Of a stretch of DNA of 16,171 nt, positions 1 to 6,511 are shown piece after piece. Location: positions 1 through 16,171 of the forward strand of contig JAEMRG010000015.1 of the NCBI GenBank assembly GCA_016463455.1. The letters are read 5' to 3'. Every line of letters begins with the position of its first letter. Positions within the stretch are counted from its first letter, which is position 1. Both the position numbers and the translations under genes were made by a program. The stretch comes from Rhodoferax sp. Its GTDB lineage: Bacteria > Pseudomonadota > Gammaproteobacteria > Burkholderiales > Burkholderiaceae_C. Under the pieces are notes generated by a model. That model saw only the letters and a list, made by a program, of their open reading frames with translations, searched no databases and was not told where the DNA came from.

Positions 1-632
1 GGGTCGAGCGAGCGCCAAATATACCAAGTTGCCACGCTGCAATACGGCGCCCAGGCGGCGGCCACCTCGCGCGCGTCGCTGCGACTGACCGCTTCACCCG
101 AAAAATAGTTGCGGCTTATGCCGTTAATCAGACCTACATCATCCAAAGGCAGTACGTTGGGGCGCGTCAGATGGAAGATCAAAAACATTTCCGCGGTCCA
201 GCGCCCGATGCCGCGCACCGCAGTGAGTTCGGTGATGATGTCCTCGTCGGGCAAATCCGTCCATTGGTTCACGCGCAACTGGTGCGTGTCAAAGTGCACC
301 GCCAGGTCCACCAGGTATTCCACTTTGCGCGCGCTGAGGCCCGCTGCGCGCATGTCGTCCACCTTGAGCTTGAGCACGCGCTTGGGCGTCATTTGCGGCG
401 CGAGCAGGGCAAAGCGGTCCCACACGGTTTGCGCCGCCTTGACCGAAATTTGCTGGCCCACAATGCTGCGCGCCAGCGTCACAAAGGCGTTACCCCGGGT
501 TTGCAGCGTTGCGTCTTTGAACTGCGGGATCAGGCGCTTTAACACCCGGTCTTTTTTCATCAGGTGTTTGCAGGCGTCGTCCCAAAAGTCGGGGCGCAGC
601 AATTGCAAGGCGGGCTGGGCAGCGGCGCTCAT
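1..632 (-). CDS. DNA-3-methyladenine glycosylase (AlkA-like, HhH-GPD family), C-terminus cut by window edge
   Basis: Base-excision repair enzyme that cleaves the N-glycosidic bond of alkylated purines. The frame is open from an ATG at 632 to the window edge (210 codons seen), so only the last few residues are missing; family members of this type are a little over 210 residues. The helix-hairpin-helix is visible around residues 130-146 (VRGIGRWTAE). It is followed by the PLDDVGL segment, whose second Asp (about D165) aligns with the catalytic Asp238 of E. coli AlkA. A YLVDLA segment and a C-terminal WYIWRSLD also fit the family. The ATG overlaps the cysS stop codon (ATGA), which fixes the start and suggests translational coupling. 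In Burkholderiales this gene often sits between cysS and accA, so accA may lie beyond the left edge (inference). Exact substrate range cannot be read from sequence. Confidence 0.93.
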   Translation of the reverse strand, partial: MSAAAQPALQLLRPDFWDDACKHLMKKDRVLKRLIPQFKDATLQTRGNAFVTLARSIVGQQISVKAAQTVWDRFALLAPQMTPKRVLKLKVDDMRAAGLSARKVEYLVDLAVHFDTHQLRVNQWTDLPDEDIITELTAVRGIGRWTAEMFLIFHLTRPNVLPLDDVGLINGISRNYFSGEAVSRSDAREVAAAWAPYCSVATWYIWRSLD

Positions 633-2014
633 ACCGTAGTGGCTTCCCAGCTAGTGCCCTGGGCTGAGTCTTTGAGCACAATGCCTAAAGCCAACAATTC
701 GGCGCGGATGGCGTCGGCACGGGCAAAGTCGCGCCCAGCTTTAGCGGCCTGCCGCTGCGCAATCAGCGTATCGATGTACGCGGTATCCACCGCACTACCT
801 GCACGCAAAAACACTTCAGGCGGCGACTGCAAGATGCCGAGCACAGCGCCCAAAGCGCGCAGCAATGAAGACAGCTGCGGCGAGCCGCTGCGGTTCACTT
901 CCGAGGCCAAGTCAAACAAAACTGCTACCGCCTCGGGCGTGCCAAAGTCTTGGTCCATAGCGGCTTTGAATCGATCGGCATAGGGCGCGCTCCAGTCGAT
1001 CGCCACAGTTTCACTTTGGGGCGGCGCGGCCTGCAAACTGGTGTACAAACGCTTAAGCGCAGTACGTGCGTCGTCAATATGCGCGTCGCTGTAATTGAGT
1101 GCGCTGCGGTAATGCGAGCGGACCACGAAGAAACGCGTGGTCTCAGCGTCAAAGCGCGCCAAAATTTCTTGGATGGTGAAAAAATTGCCCAGACTTTTGG
1201 ACATTTTCTCGTTGTCCCGGGTTACAAAACCGTTGTGCATCCAATAACGCGCCAAAGGCTTGCCGCTGGCTGCTTCGCTCTGGGCGATTTCGTTTTCGTG
1301 GTGTGGGAATTGCAAATCCGCACCCCCGCCGTGAATGTCAAATGACTCGCCCAATAATTCGCAGGCCATGGCTGAGCATTCAATATGCCAGCCGGGGCGA
1401 CCCGTCCCAAAAGCGCTGTCCCATTTGGCTTCTTGCGGCTCAGCGGCCTTAGCCGATTTCCACAGCACAAAGTCCAGCGGATCGTGCTTGCCATCGTCTA
1501 CCGCCACCCGCTCGCCCGCGCGTAATTGGTCGATGGACTTGCCCGAGAGCTTGCCGTAGCCCGCAAATTTGCGCACCGAAAAATTCACGTCCTGGTTGAT
1601 AGCACGATAGGCATAGCCTTTGGCTTCCAGTGTTTGGATCACGCTAAGCATTTGCGGCACATAGTCGGTGGCCCGAGGCTCATGCGTGGGGCGCTCAATG
1701 CCCAGGATATCGGCGTCATGGTGCAGGGACTGCACCATGCGCTCGGTCAGGGCGCCAATGGTCTCCCCGTTGTCCAGCGCGCGGCGGATGATTTTGTCGT
1801 CAATGTCGGTGACATTGCGTACATAAGTCACTTGGTAGCCGCTGGCCTTAAGCCAGCGCTGCACCACGTCAAACGCCAGCATCGATCGTGCATGGCCCAA
1901 ATGGCAATCGTCATACACCGTCATGCCGCAGACGTACATACGCACATGACCGGGCTCTAACGATGTGAAATCCTCCAGTTGCCCGGATACGGTGTTATGA
2001 AGTCGCAAGCCCAT
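629..2014 (-). CDS. cysS: Cysteinyl-tRNA synthetase
   Basis: Class I aminoacyl-tRNA synthetase that charges tRNA-Cys in the cytoplasm. With the ATG at 2014 the protein has 461 residues, the usual family length. The HIGH-type signature is HLGH (residues 38-41) and the KMSKS loop is at 270-274. The zinc ligands match E. coli CysRS: C29 (YVCGMT), C213 (HIECSAM), H238 and E242 (FPHHENE). The C-terminal DALR-type and anticodon-binding regions are present, ending in LGIVLKDSAQGTSWE. The frame stays open upstream to a TTG at 2068, giving 18 extra residues. I prefer the ATG because homologs begin close to MxLRIYNT, although neither start has a clear Shine-Dalgarno sequence. It is divergent from the TPR gene and overlaps the downstream glycosylase gene by 4 bp. 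Confidence 0.97.
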   Translation of the reverse strand: MGLRLHNTVSGQLEDFTSLEPGHVRMYVCGMTVYDDCHLGHARSMLAFDVVQRWLKASGYQVTYVRNVTDIDDKIIRRALDNGETIGALTERMVQSLHHDADILGIERPTHEPRATDYVPQMLSVIQTLEAKGYAYRAINQDVNFSVRKFAGYGKLSGKSIDQLRAGERVAVDDGKHDPLDFVLWKSAKAAEPQEAKWDSAFGTGRPGWHIECSAMACELLGESFDIHGGGADLQFPHHENEIAQSEAASGKPLARYWMHNGFVTRDNEKMSKSLGNFFTIQEILARFDAETTRFFVVRSHYRSALNYSDAHIDDARTALKRLYTSLQAAPPQSETVAIDWSAPYADRFKAAMDQDFGTPEAVAVLFDLASEVNRSGSPQLSSLLRALGAVLGILQSPPEVFLRAGSAVDTAYIDTLIAQRQAAKAGRDFARADAIRAELLALGIVLKDSAQGTSWEATTV

Positions 2015-2074
2015 GGGGAAATTAATTAGTGTCGTGGCATTTTGGGGCGGAACAGACACCTTGGTCAAGGTCTG

Positions 2075-2136
2075 TTGCAGGCCCGCGGGGTGGCTCCTAT
2101 ATAAAAAAGCCCTCCGCTACAATCTCGCGCAGTATA
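2075..2136. promoter_or_regulatory. Divergent promoter region between cysS and the TPR/L,D-transpeptidase operon
   Basis: The 175 bp between the cysS ATG (2014) and the TPR gene ATG (2190) must hold promoters for both directions. On the plus strand I see TTGCAG (2075-2080), a 17-bp spacer and TATATA (2098-2103), and also an isolated TACAAT at 2118-2123. On the minus strand TATACT (complement of 2131-2136) is a five-of-six match to a sigma-70 -10 box, without a convincing -35. All are motif matches by eye; which hexamers are used is unknown. Confidence 0.35.
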
Positions 2137-2189
2137 AAGGCGGCACTTTCGTTGGCCTGCCATCTTTAAGAAATTGTTACGCCCTCACC

Positions 2190-3305
2190 ATGCAAAAAAG
2201 TCCGCGTTTTGCCGTATGTCTGCTGTCACTTCTACTGACAAGCGCTCTGGCCGGCAAGGCATGGGCCGATGACTTCAGCGAAGTAGCCCAACTCAGCCGC
2301 GAGGGCAAGTTTGTCGAAGCGCTGGCGAAGGCGGAGGTCTATCTCAGCTCCCGCCCCAAAGACGCACAAATGCGCCTACTCAAAGGCTTGGTTCAACGCG
2401 ATGCGGGTAAGCCGGCCGATGCCATCAGCACCTTCACGCGCATGAACGAAGACTTCCCAGAATTGCCCGAACCCTATAACAACCTGGGCGTTATCTACGC
2501 GGATCAAAACCAGTTGGATAAAGCGCGTACCGCATTTGAAATGGCGCTGCGCACCAACCCCAGCTATTCGACAGCGCATGAAAACTTGGCCGACGTGTAT
2601 GGCCGCCTCTCCAGCGCGGCTTACAACAAGGCCTTGCAAATTGACCTGAGCAATGCCGCGGTAGCACCCAAACTGGCCTTGGTGCGGCAAATCATCACGC
2701 TCAATCCGACCAAACTCAGTGCCGCGCAGCTAGCAGCGCTGCCTAAAGTGCAGCCCGCACCGGCAGCGCCAGCCACCCAGGTGGCTATCGCCGCTACCAA
2801 AGCCAGCCCCGAACCAGCCCCAAAAGCCGCGCCCTTGCCTGAAACTGCAGTTAAGCCGACGCGCGAACCCGCTACCGCAGCACGCAAACCAGTGGACGAT
2901 ACCCCGCCAACGACCGCCAAATCGGCCACCACCAAGGCGGCGCCTGCCCCGCTGGTCGACACCACGGCCAACCGCGAAGTCGAACAAGCGGTACAACGCT
3001 GGGCTACAGCCTGGAGCGACAAGGATCTCAAGGCGTATTTTGCGGCTTATGGCCGGGACTTTGATCCGGCGGGCAAACAGAGCCGCAATGCATGGGAAGA
3101 GGAAAGGCGTGCGCGCATCGAAGGCAAGGCCAATATTTCCATCCAAATTACCGATTTGCAGACGCTGGTGCGTGGTAACACCGCGCTAGTCAAATTCCGC
3201 CAGAACTACCGCGCCAACAGTATTGCCATTTCTAGCCGCAAAACCTTGGAAATGGTGCGCCAAGGCGACAACTGGAAAATTGTCCGCGAGGCGGTCGGTG
3301 GGTGA
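2190..3305 (+). CDS. Secreted tetratricopeptide-repeat protein with C-terminal NTF2-like domain
   Basis: A predicted exported protein of 371 residues. Residues 1-26 form a Sec signal peptide (hydrophobic LLSLLLTSALAG, cleavage after AWA). Residues about 28-152 contain TPR-type helices, clearest in the segment PEPYNNLGVIYADQNQLDKA with the following AFEMALRTNP. Residues about 185-258 are an Ala/Pro/Lys-rich, probably disordered linker. Residues about 263-369 look like an NTF2/SnoaL-like fold (AVQRWATAWSDKDLKAYFAAY at its start, then a WKIV strand near the end), resembling the domain found at the end of some L,D-transpeptidases. The frame is open further upstream, but the ATG at 2190 is chosen because it starts the signal peptide. 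Its stop overlaps the GTG start of the L,D-transpeptidase gene, which carries a related tail. A scaffold role in peptidoglycan modification is inference; the molecular function is unknown. Confidence 0.85.
   Translation: MQKSPRFAVCLLSLLLTSALAGKAWADDFSEVAQLSREGKFVEALAKAEVYLSSRPKDAQMRLLKGLVQRDAGKPADAISTFTRMNEDFPELPEPYNNLGVIYADQNQLDKARTAFEMALRTNPSYSTAHENLADVYGRLSSAAYNKALQIDLSNAAVAPKLALVRQIITLNPTKLSAAQLAALPKVQPAPAAPATQVAIAATKASPEPAPKAAPLPETAVKPTREPATAARKPVDDTPPTTAKSATTKAAPAPLVDTTANREVEQAVQRWATAWSDKDLKAYFAAYGRDFDPAGKQSRNAWEEERRARIEGKANISIQITDLQTLVRGNTALVKFRQNYRANSIAISSRKTLEMVRQGDNWKIVREAVGG
3288..3300 (+). promoter_or_regulatory. Ribosome binding site and GTG start deciding the L,D-transpeptidase N-terminus
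   Basis: GAGG at 3288-3291 lies six bases before a GTG at 3298. The GTG overlaps the end of the TPR gene, whose TGA is at 3303-3305. This start leaves a complete signal peptide, whereas the next in-frame ATG would remove it. The in-frame ATG at 3223 lies well inside the TPR gene and would add 25 residues before the signal peptide. Confidence 0.6.
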
Positions 3306-4578
3306 TTTTTCGCATTCCCGCGCATCCCAGCCCCTGATCAACCCGAACGGGTGGCGCAGCGGGACCCGGGCCATTGCGTGTCTGGGCTTGGCCTTGACTT
3401 TGGTGACATTCACCCTGGCGCATCCTGGCACCGCCAGGGCCGCCAACACTACGCCTGGGCTATCCCGCGCGGACGGCTATTCCGAGCAAAGACTTCTGGA
3501 AGTATTTGCACTGATGGCGCGCGGCCAAAGCCGCGAGGCCTTGGCCAAAGCGGAAAAGCTGGTGCAGGACTACCCCCATTTCCAACTCGCGCAATTGGTC
3601 TATGGCGATTTACTGGCGGCACGCACACGCCCCTTGCAAACCTTGGGCGACATGGCGCCCGATGCCGCCCGTGCCGGTGCAGCCACCTTGGCGGACTTGC
3701 GGGAAGAAAGCAAGCAACGTATCGGTAGTGTCAAAGAGCGCCCTCCCGAGGGCTTTGTGCCCAGCCAGTTTTTAAAAATGGCGCCGCGGACGCGCAGCGC
3801 CATCGCCATCGATGCGTCCCGCTCCCGCCTGTATTTGTTTGAAAACACGCCCACGGGCTTGCAACTGCAAGCAGACTATTACGTGTCTTTGGGCAAAGCC
3901 GGCGTGTCCAAATCGCAGGAAGGTGACCAACGCACACCGCTGGGGGTCTATTTCATCAGCAGCCGGCTCGATCGCAAAACCCTGACAGACTTTTACGGGA
4001 TCGGCGCCCTAACCCTGAATTACCCCAATATGCTCGACGTGCGGCGCGGCAAATCGGGCAGCGGAATTTGGCTGCATGGCACACCGCCCGACCAGTTTGC
4101 GCGCGCCCCCCATGCCACCGACGGCTGCCTGGTGCTGTCCAATCCGGATATACGCACTCTCATGGAAACCACCACCGTGCGCAACACGCCGGTGGTTGTG
4201 GCCTCGCAATTGGTCTGGAAGTCAGCCAAGCAACTGGAAGACCCGGCAAAGTCCTTTGCCACGACGCTGGAGAGTTGGCGTACCGCCAAGTCCTCTGGCG
4301 ATTTGAAAAAAACCCTGGCCTTTTACACACCGGATTTTTCCAGCTACGGCAAAAGCCTGGACCAGTTCACGCCCCTGCTCAAAGCCGAAATGAGAGCGTC
4401 CAAAGGCCGCAATGTAGAACTGAAAGATGTGTCCTACTTTCAGTGGAGCGACTCTGCTGAAACCATGGTGGTGAGCTTTGGCGAGGTAAGCGCAGGCAAA
4501 CGTACCGGTATGCACAAGCGGCAATATTGGGTGCGTTCAAGCAATGAATGGAAAATATTTTTTGAAGGAGTGCATTGA
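3298..4578 (+). CDS. L,D-transpeptidase (YkuD domain) with C-terminal NTF2-like domain
   Basis: Periplasmic enzyme family that forms 3-3 peptidoglycan cross-links or attaches proteins or amino acids to stem peptides. From the GTG the protein is 426 residues. Residues 1-48 are a signal peptide with a polar n-region (cleavage near GTARA). Residues about 60-115 are helical and contain an EALAKAE motif shared with the preceding TPR protein. The YkuD domain spans about 166-305, with His260 (WLHGTPP) and the nucleophile Cys277 in ATDGCLVLSN, matching the family's HG...(S/T)xGC pattern. Residues about 318-426 form an NTF2-like domain like the one ending the upstream protein. The gene overlaps the TPR gene upstream and shares one base with ppiA (TGATG), so it sits in a tight operon. 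Its exact cross-linking specificity is not evident. Confidence 0.93.
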   Translation: MGDFSHSRASQPLINPNGWRSGTRAIACLGLALTLVTFTLAHPGTARAANTTPGLSRADGYSEQRLLEVFALMARGQSREALAKAEKLVQDYPHFQLAQLVYGDLLAARTRPLQTLGDMAPDAARAGAATLADLREESKQRIGSVKERPPEGFVPSQFLKMAPRTRSAIAIDASRSRLYLFENTPTGLQLQADYYVSLGKAGVSKSQEGDQRTPLGVYFISSRLDRKTLTDFYGIGALTLNYPNMLDVRRGKSGSGIWLHGTPPDQFARAPHATDGCLVLSNPDIRTLMETTTVRNTPVVVASQLVWKSAKQLEDPAKSFATTLESWRTAKSSGDLKKTLAFYTPDFSSYGKSLDQFTPLLKAEMRASKGRNVELKDVSYFQWSDSAETMVVSFGEVSAGKRTGMHKRQYWVRSSNEWKIFFEGVH

Positions 4579-5162
4579 TGAATACCAAACTAACAAAGCA
4601 AGCGCGCCGCGCTTTCATGGGGCTGGCCATCGCGGGTGCATGGTGCCTGTGTGCACATGCCCAGGCAGCGCCCTCGGTGCAATTTCAAACCAGCGCGGGC
4701 GATTTCGTGATCGAACTGAATGCGGAAAAAGCACCTAAAACGGTTGAAAATTTTTTGCAATACGTGAACGACAAGCATTACGAAGGTACGGTATTTCATC
4801 GCGTGATTGATGGCTTTATGGTGCAAGGCGGTGGCTTTACCGTGGCCATGGCGCAAAAGCCCACGCGTGGCCCCATCGCGCTGGAGGCGGCCAACGGCCT
4901 GCGCAATGACCGGGGCACAATTGCCATGGCCCGCAGCGGCAACCCGAACTCGGCCACCGCGCAGTTTTTTGTCAATGTGGTGGACAATCCGGGCCTCAAT
5001 GCCCCCCAACCGGATGGCTTTGGCTATGCGGTGTTCGGCAAAGTCAGCAGCGGCATGGAAACCATAGACAAAATCCGTGCGCTGCCCACCGGCAATAAAT
5101 CCGGTATGCAAAACGTCCCCCTCACCCCTATCACGATTAACTCCGTCCGCATTCTTAAATAA
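4578..5162 (+). CDS. ppiA: Periplasmic peptidyl-prolyl cis-trans isomerase (cyclophilin)
   Basis: Cyclophilin-type prolyl isomerase expected to help proteins fold in the periplasm. It has 194 residues; the first 30 form a signal peptide (hydrophobic GLAIAGAWCLCA, cleavage after AQA). The active-site block FHRVIDGFMVQGGG gives R75, F80 and Q83, equivalent to R55, F60 and Q63 of human cyclophilin A. The second active-site segment is SATAQFFVNV. AAGGAG at 4565-4570 sits seven bases before the ATG at 4578, and the start overlaps the L,D-transpeptidase stop as TGATG. It lies 12 bp before a second cyclophilin that has no signal peptide, giving one isomerase for each compartment. Being cotranscribed with a cell-wall enzyme suggests an envelope client, but that is inference. 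Confidence 0.94.
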   Translation: MNTKLTKQARRAFMGLAIAGAWCLCAHAQAAPSVQFQTSAGDFVIELNAEKAPKTVENFLQYVNDKHYEGTVFHRVIDGFMVQGGGFTVAMAQKPTRGPIALEAANGLRNDRGTIAMARSGNPNSATAQFFVNVVDNPGLNAPQPDGFGYAVFGKVSSGMETIDKIRALPTGNKSGMQNVPLTPITINSVRILK

Positions 5163-5174
5163 AGCGAATCTTGC

Positions 5175-5681
5175 ATGTCAAATCCTATTGTTGAAATTCA
5201 TGTCGCCGACTACGGCATCATCGCGCTGGAACTCGATGCCGAAAAAGCACCCAAGTCGGTGGCGAATTTTTTGGCCTATATCGAACACGGGCACTACGAC
5301 AACACCATATTTCACCGGGTCATCCCCGGCTTCATGATCCAGGGCGGCGGCATGGAGCCCGGCATGGTGCAGCGCAAAACCGCTAAACCGATCGACAACG
5401 AAGCCAACAACGGCCTTAAAAACAGCAAATACACCGTGGCCATGGCGCGCACCAACCAGCCCCACTCTGCGACCGCGCAATTTTTTATCAACGCGGCGGA
5501 CAACGGTTTTTTGAACCACACCGCCGAGACCACACAAGGCTGGGGTTACACCGTGTTTGGCAAGGTGATTGAAGGCACTGACCTGGTGGACAAAATTCAA
5601 AGCGTGGACACCGGCCGAAAAGGCTTTCATGATGACGTGCCTGTGGATGACCTAGTCGTTACTAAGGTCGTGGTTCGCTAA
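5175..5681 (+). CDS. ppiB: Cytoplasmic peptidyl-prolyl cis-trans isomerase (cyclophilin)
   Basis: Cytosolic cyclophilin of 168 residues, close to the length of E. coli PpiB (164). It has no signal peptide and starts MSNPIVEIHVADYGII. Active-site residues R48, F53 and Q56 are in FHRVIPGFMIQGGG, and the SATAQFFINA segment supplies the second half of the site. It closely resembles the preceding ppiA product without its leader, consistent with an old tandem duplication. No clear Shine-Dalgarno precedes the ATG, and the 12-bp gap to ppiA suggests translation following on from ppiA. Two AAGCGGC copies lie in the 20-bp gap before lpxH. Confidence 0.95.
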   Translation: MSNPIVEIHVADYGIIALELDAEKAPKSVANFLAYIEHGHYDNTIFHRVIPGFMIQGGGMEPGMVQRKTAKPIDNEANNGLKNSKYTVAMARTNQPHSATAQFFINAADNGFLNHTAETTQGWGYTVFGKVIEGTDLVDKIQSVDTGRKGFHDDVPVDDLVVTKVVVR

Positions 5682-5701
5682 CCAAGCGGCCCTCAAGCGG
5701 C

Positions 5702-6511
5702 ATGGAAATCAGCGCGCCCGACCACTGGCATACGGTAGATTTCCTGTCGGACCTGCACCTGGACCGGCCTGATTCACCGACGCTGGCCGGCTTTGCGCAC
5801 TACCTGCAGCACAGCCCGGCCCACGCCTTGATGCTGCTAGGCGATTTATTTGAGGTCTGGGTCGGTGACGATGCACTAGCCCTCAGCGATGGCGTGGAGC
5901 AACAAGTGGCCGCGCTGCTGCTCCAAGCCTCGCGGCGCATGGATGTTTTCATCATGTGCGGTAACCGCGACTTTTTAATGGGTCCTTCCCTGATGCATGC
6001 CTGCGGCGCGCAGGCGCTAGCAGATACCAGCGTTCTCCAGTTTGCGGGTCAGCGTTACCTGCTCACCCATGGCGACGCACTGTGCCTAAGCGACTCCGAC
6101 TATCTGGTATTTCGCAAGTTGGCGCGCAGCGCAGCATGGCAGCAAGACTTTCTCAACAAGCCGTTGGAAGAACGCCAGGCGCTGGGGCGGCAAATGCGGG
6201 CACAAAGCCAAGCCCACCAAGCGGCCACGCGCCATTTAGGCGGCAGCCCCTGGCATGACCTGGATACGCCCGCCTGTTTGGAAGTTTTGCAAAACGCGCA
6301 AGCCGACACCATGATTCATGGGCATACGCACCATCCGGATACACACGTTTTGTCACCGGGAAAAACCCGCTGGGTACTGAGCGATTGGGACTTTGAAACC
6401 CAGCCGCCACGCGCCGACTTACTGCGGCTATTGCGGCCCGGCGATGCGCCTGGCTCATTAGGCGGCAAACCAAGCTTGCAGCGCCTAAGCGCGCTGCCGC
6501 TCAGCGTTTGA
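5702..6511 (+). CDS. lpxH: UDP-2,3-diacylglucosamine diphosphatase (lipid A synthesis)
   Basis: Hydrolyses UDP-2,3-diacylglucosamine to lipid X and UMP, the fourth step of lipid A synthesis, at the inner face of the cytoplasmic membrane. The 269-residue calcineurin-like phosphoesterase shows all metal-binding motifs: D17 and H19 (SDLHL), D48 (GDLFE), N88 (GNRDF), H123 (THGD), H206 and H208 (HGHTH). The spacing agrees with E. coli LpxH. The tail (about 240-269) is slightly longer than in E. coli. It is the last gene of the plus-strand envelope cluster. Its stop lies 11 bp inside the 3' end of the convergent DUF349 gene, so no dedicated terminator fits between them. Confidence 0.95.
   Translation: MEISAPDHWHTVDFLSDLHLDRPDSPTLAGFAHYLQHSPAHALMLLGDLFEVWVGDDALALSDGVEQQVAALLLQASRRMDVFIMCGNRDFLMGPSLMHACGAQALADTSVLQFAGQRYLLTHGDALCLSDSDYLVFRKLARSAAWQQDFLNKPLEERQALGRQMRAQSQAHQAATRHLGGSPWHDLDTPACLEVLQNAQADTMIHGHTHHPDTHVLSPGKTRWVLSDWDFETQPPRADLLRLLRPGDAPGSLGGKPSLQRLSALPLSV

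Noticed and set aside
171..639. Plus-strand open frames opposite the glycosylase gene.
   Set aside because: The minus strand carries a complete HhH-GPD motif set; the plus-strand translations are Arg/His-rich without a recognisable domain.
4578..4667. Possible twin-arginine signal in PpiA (ARRAFMG).
   Set aside because: The consensus is incomplete, and the cyclophilin binds no cofactor that would require Tat export; a Sec signal fits as well.
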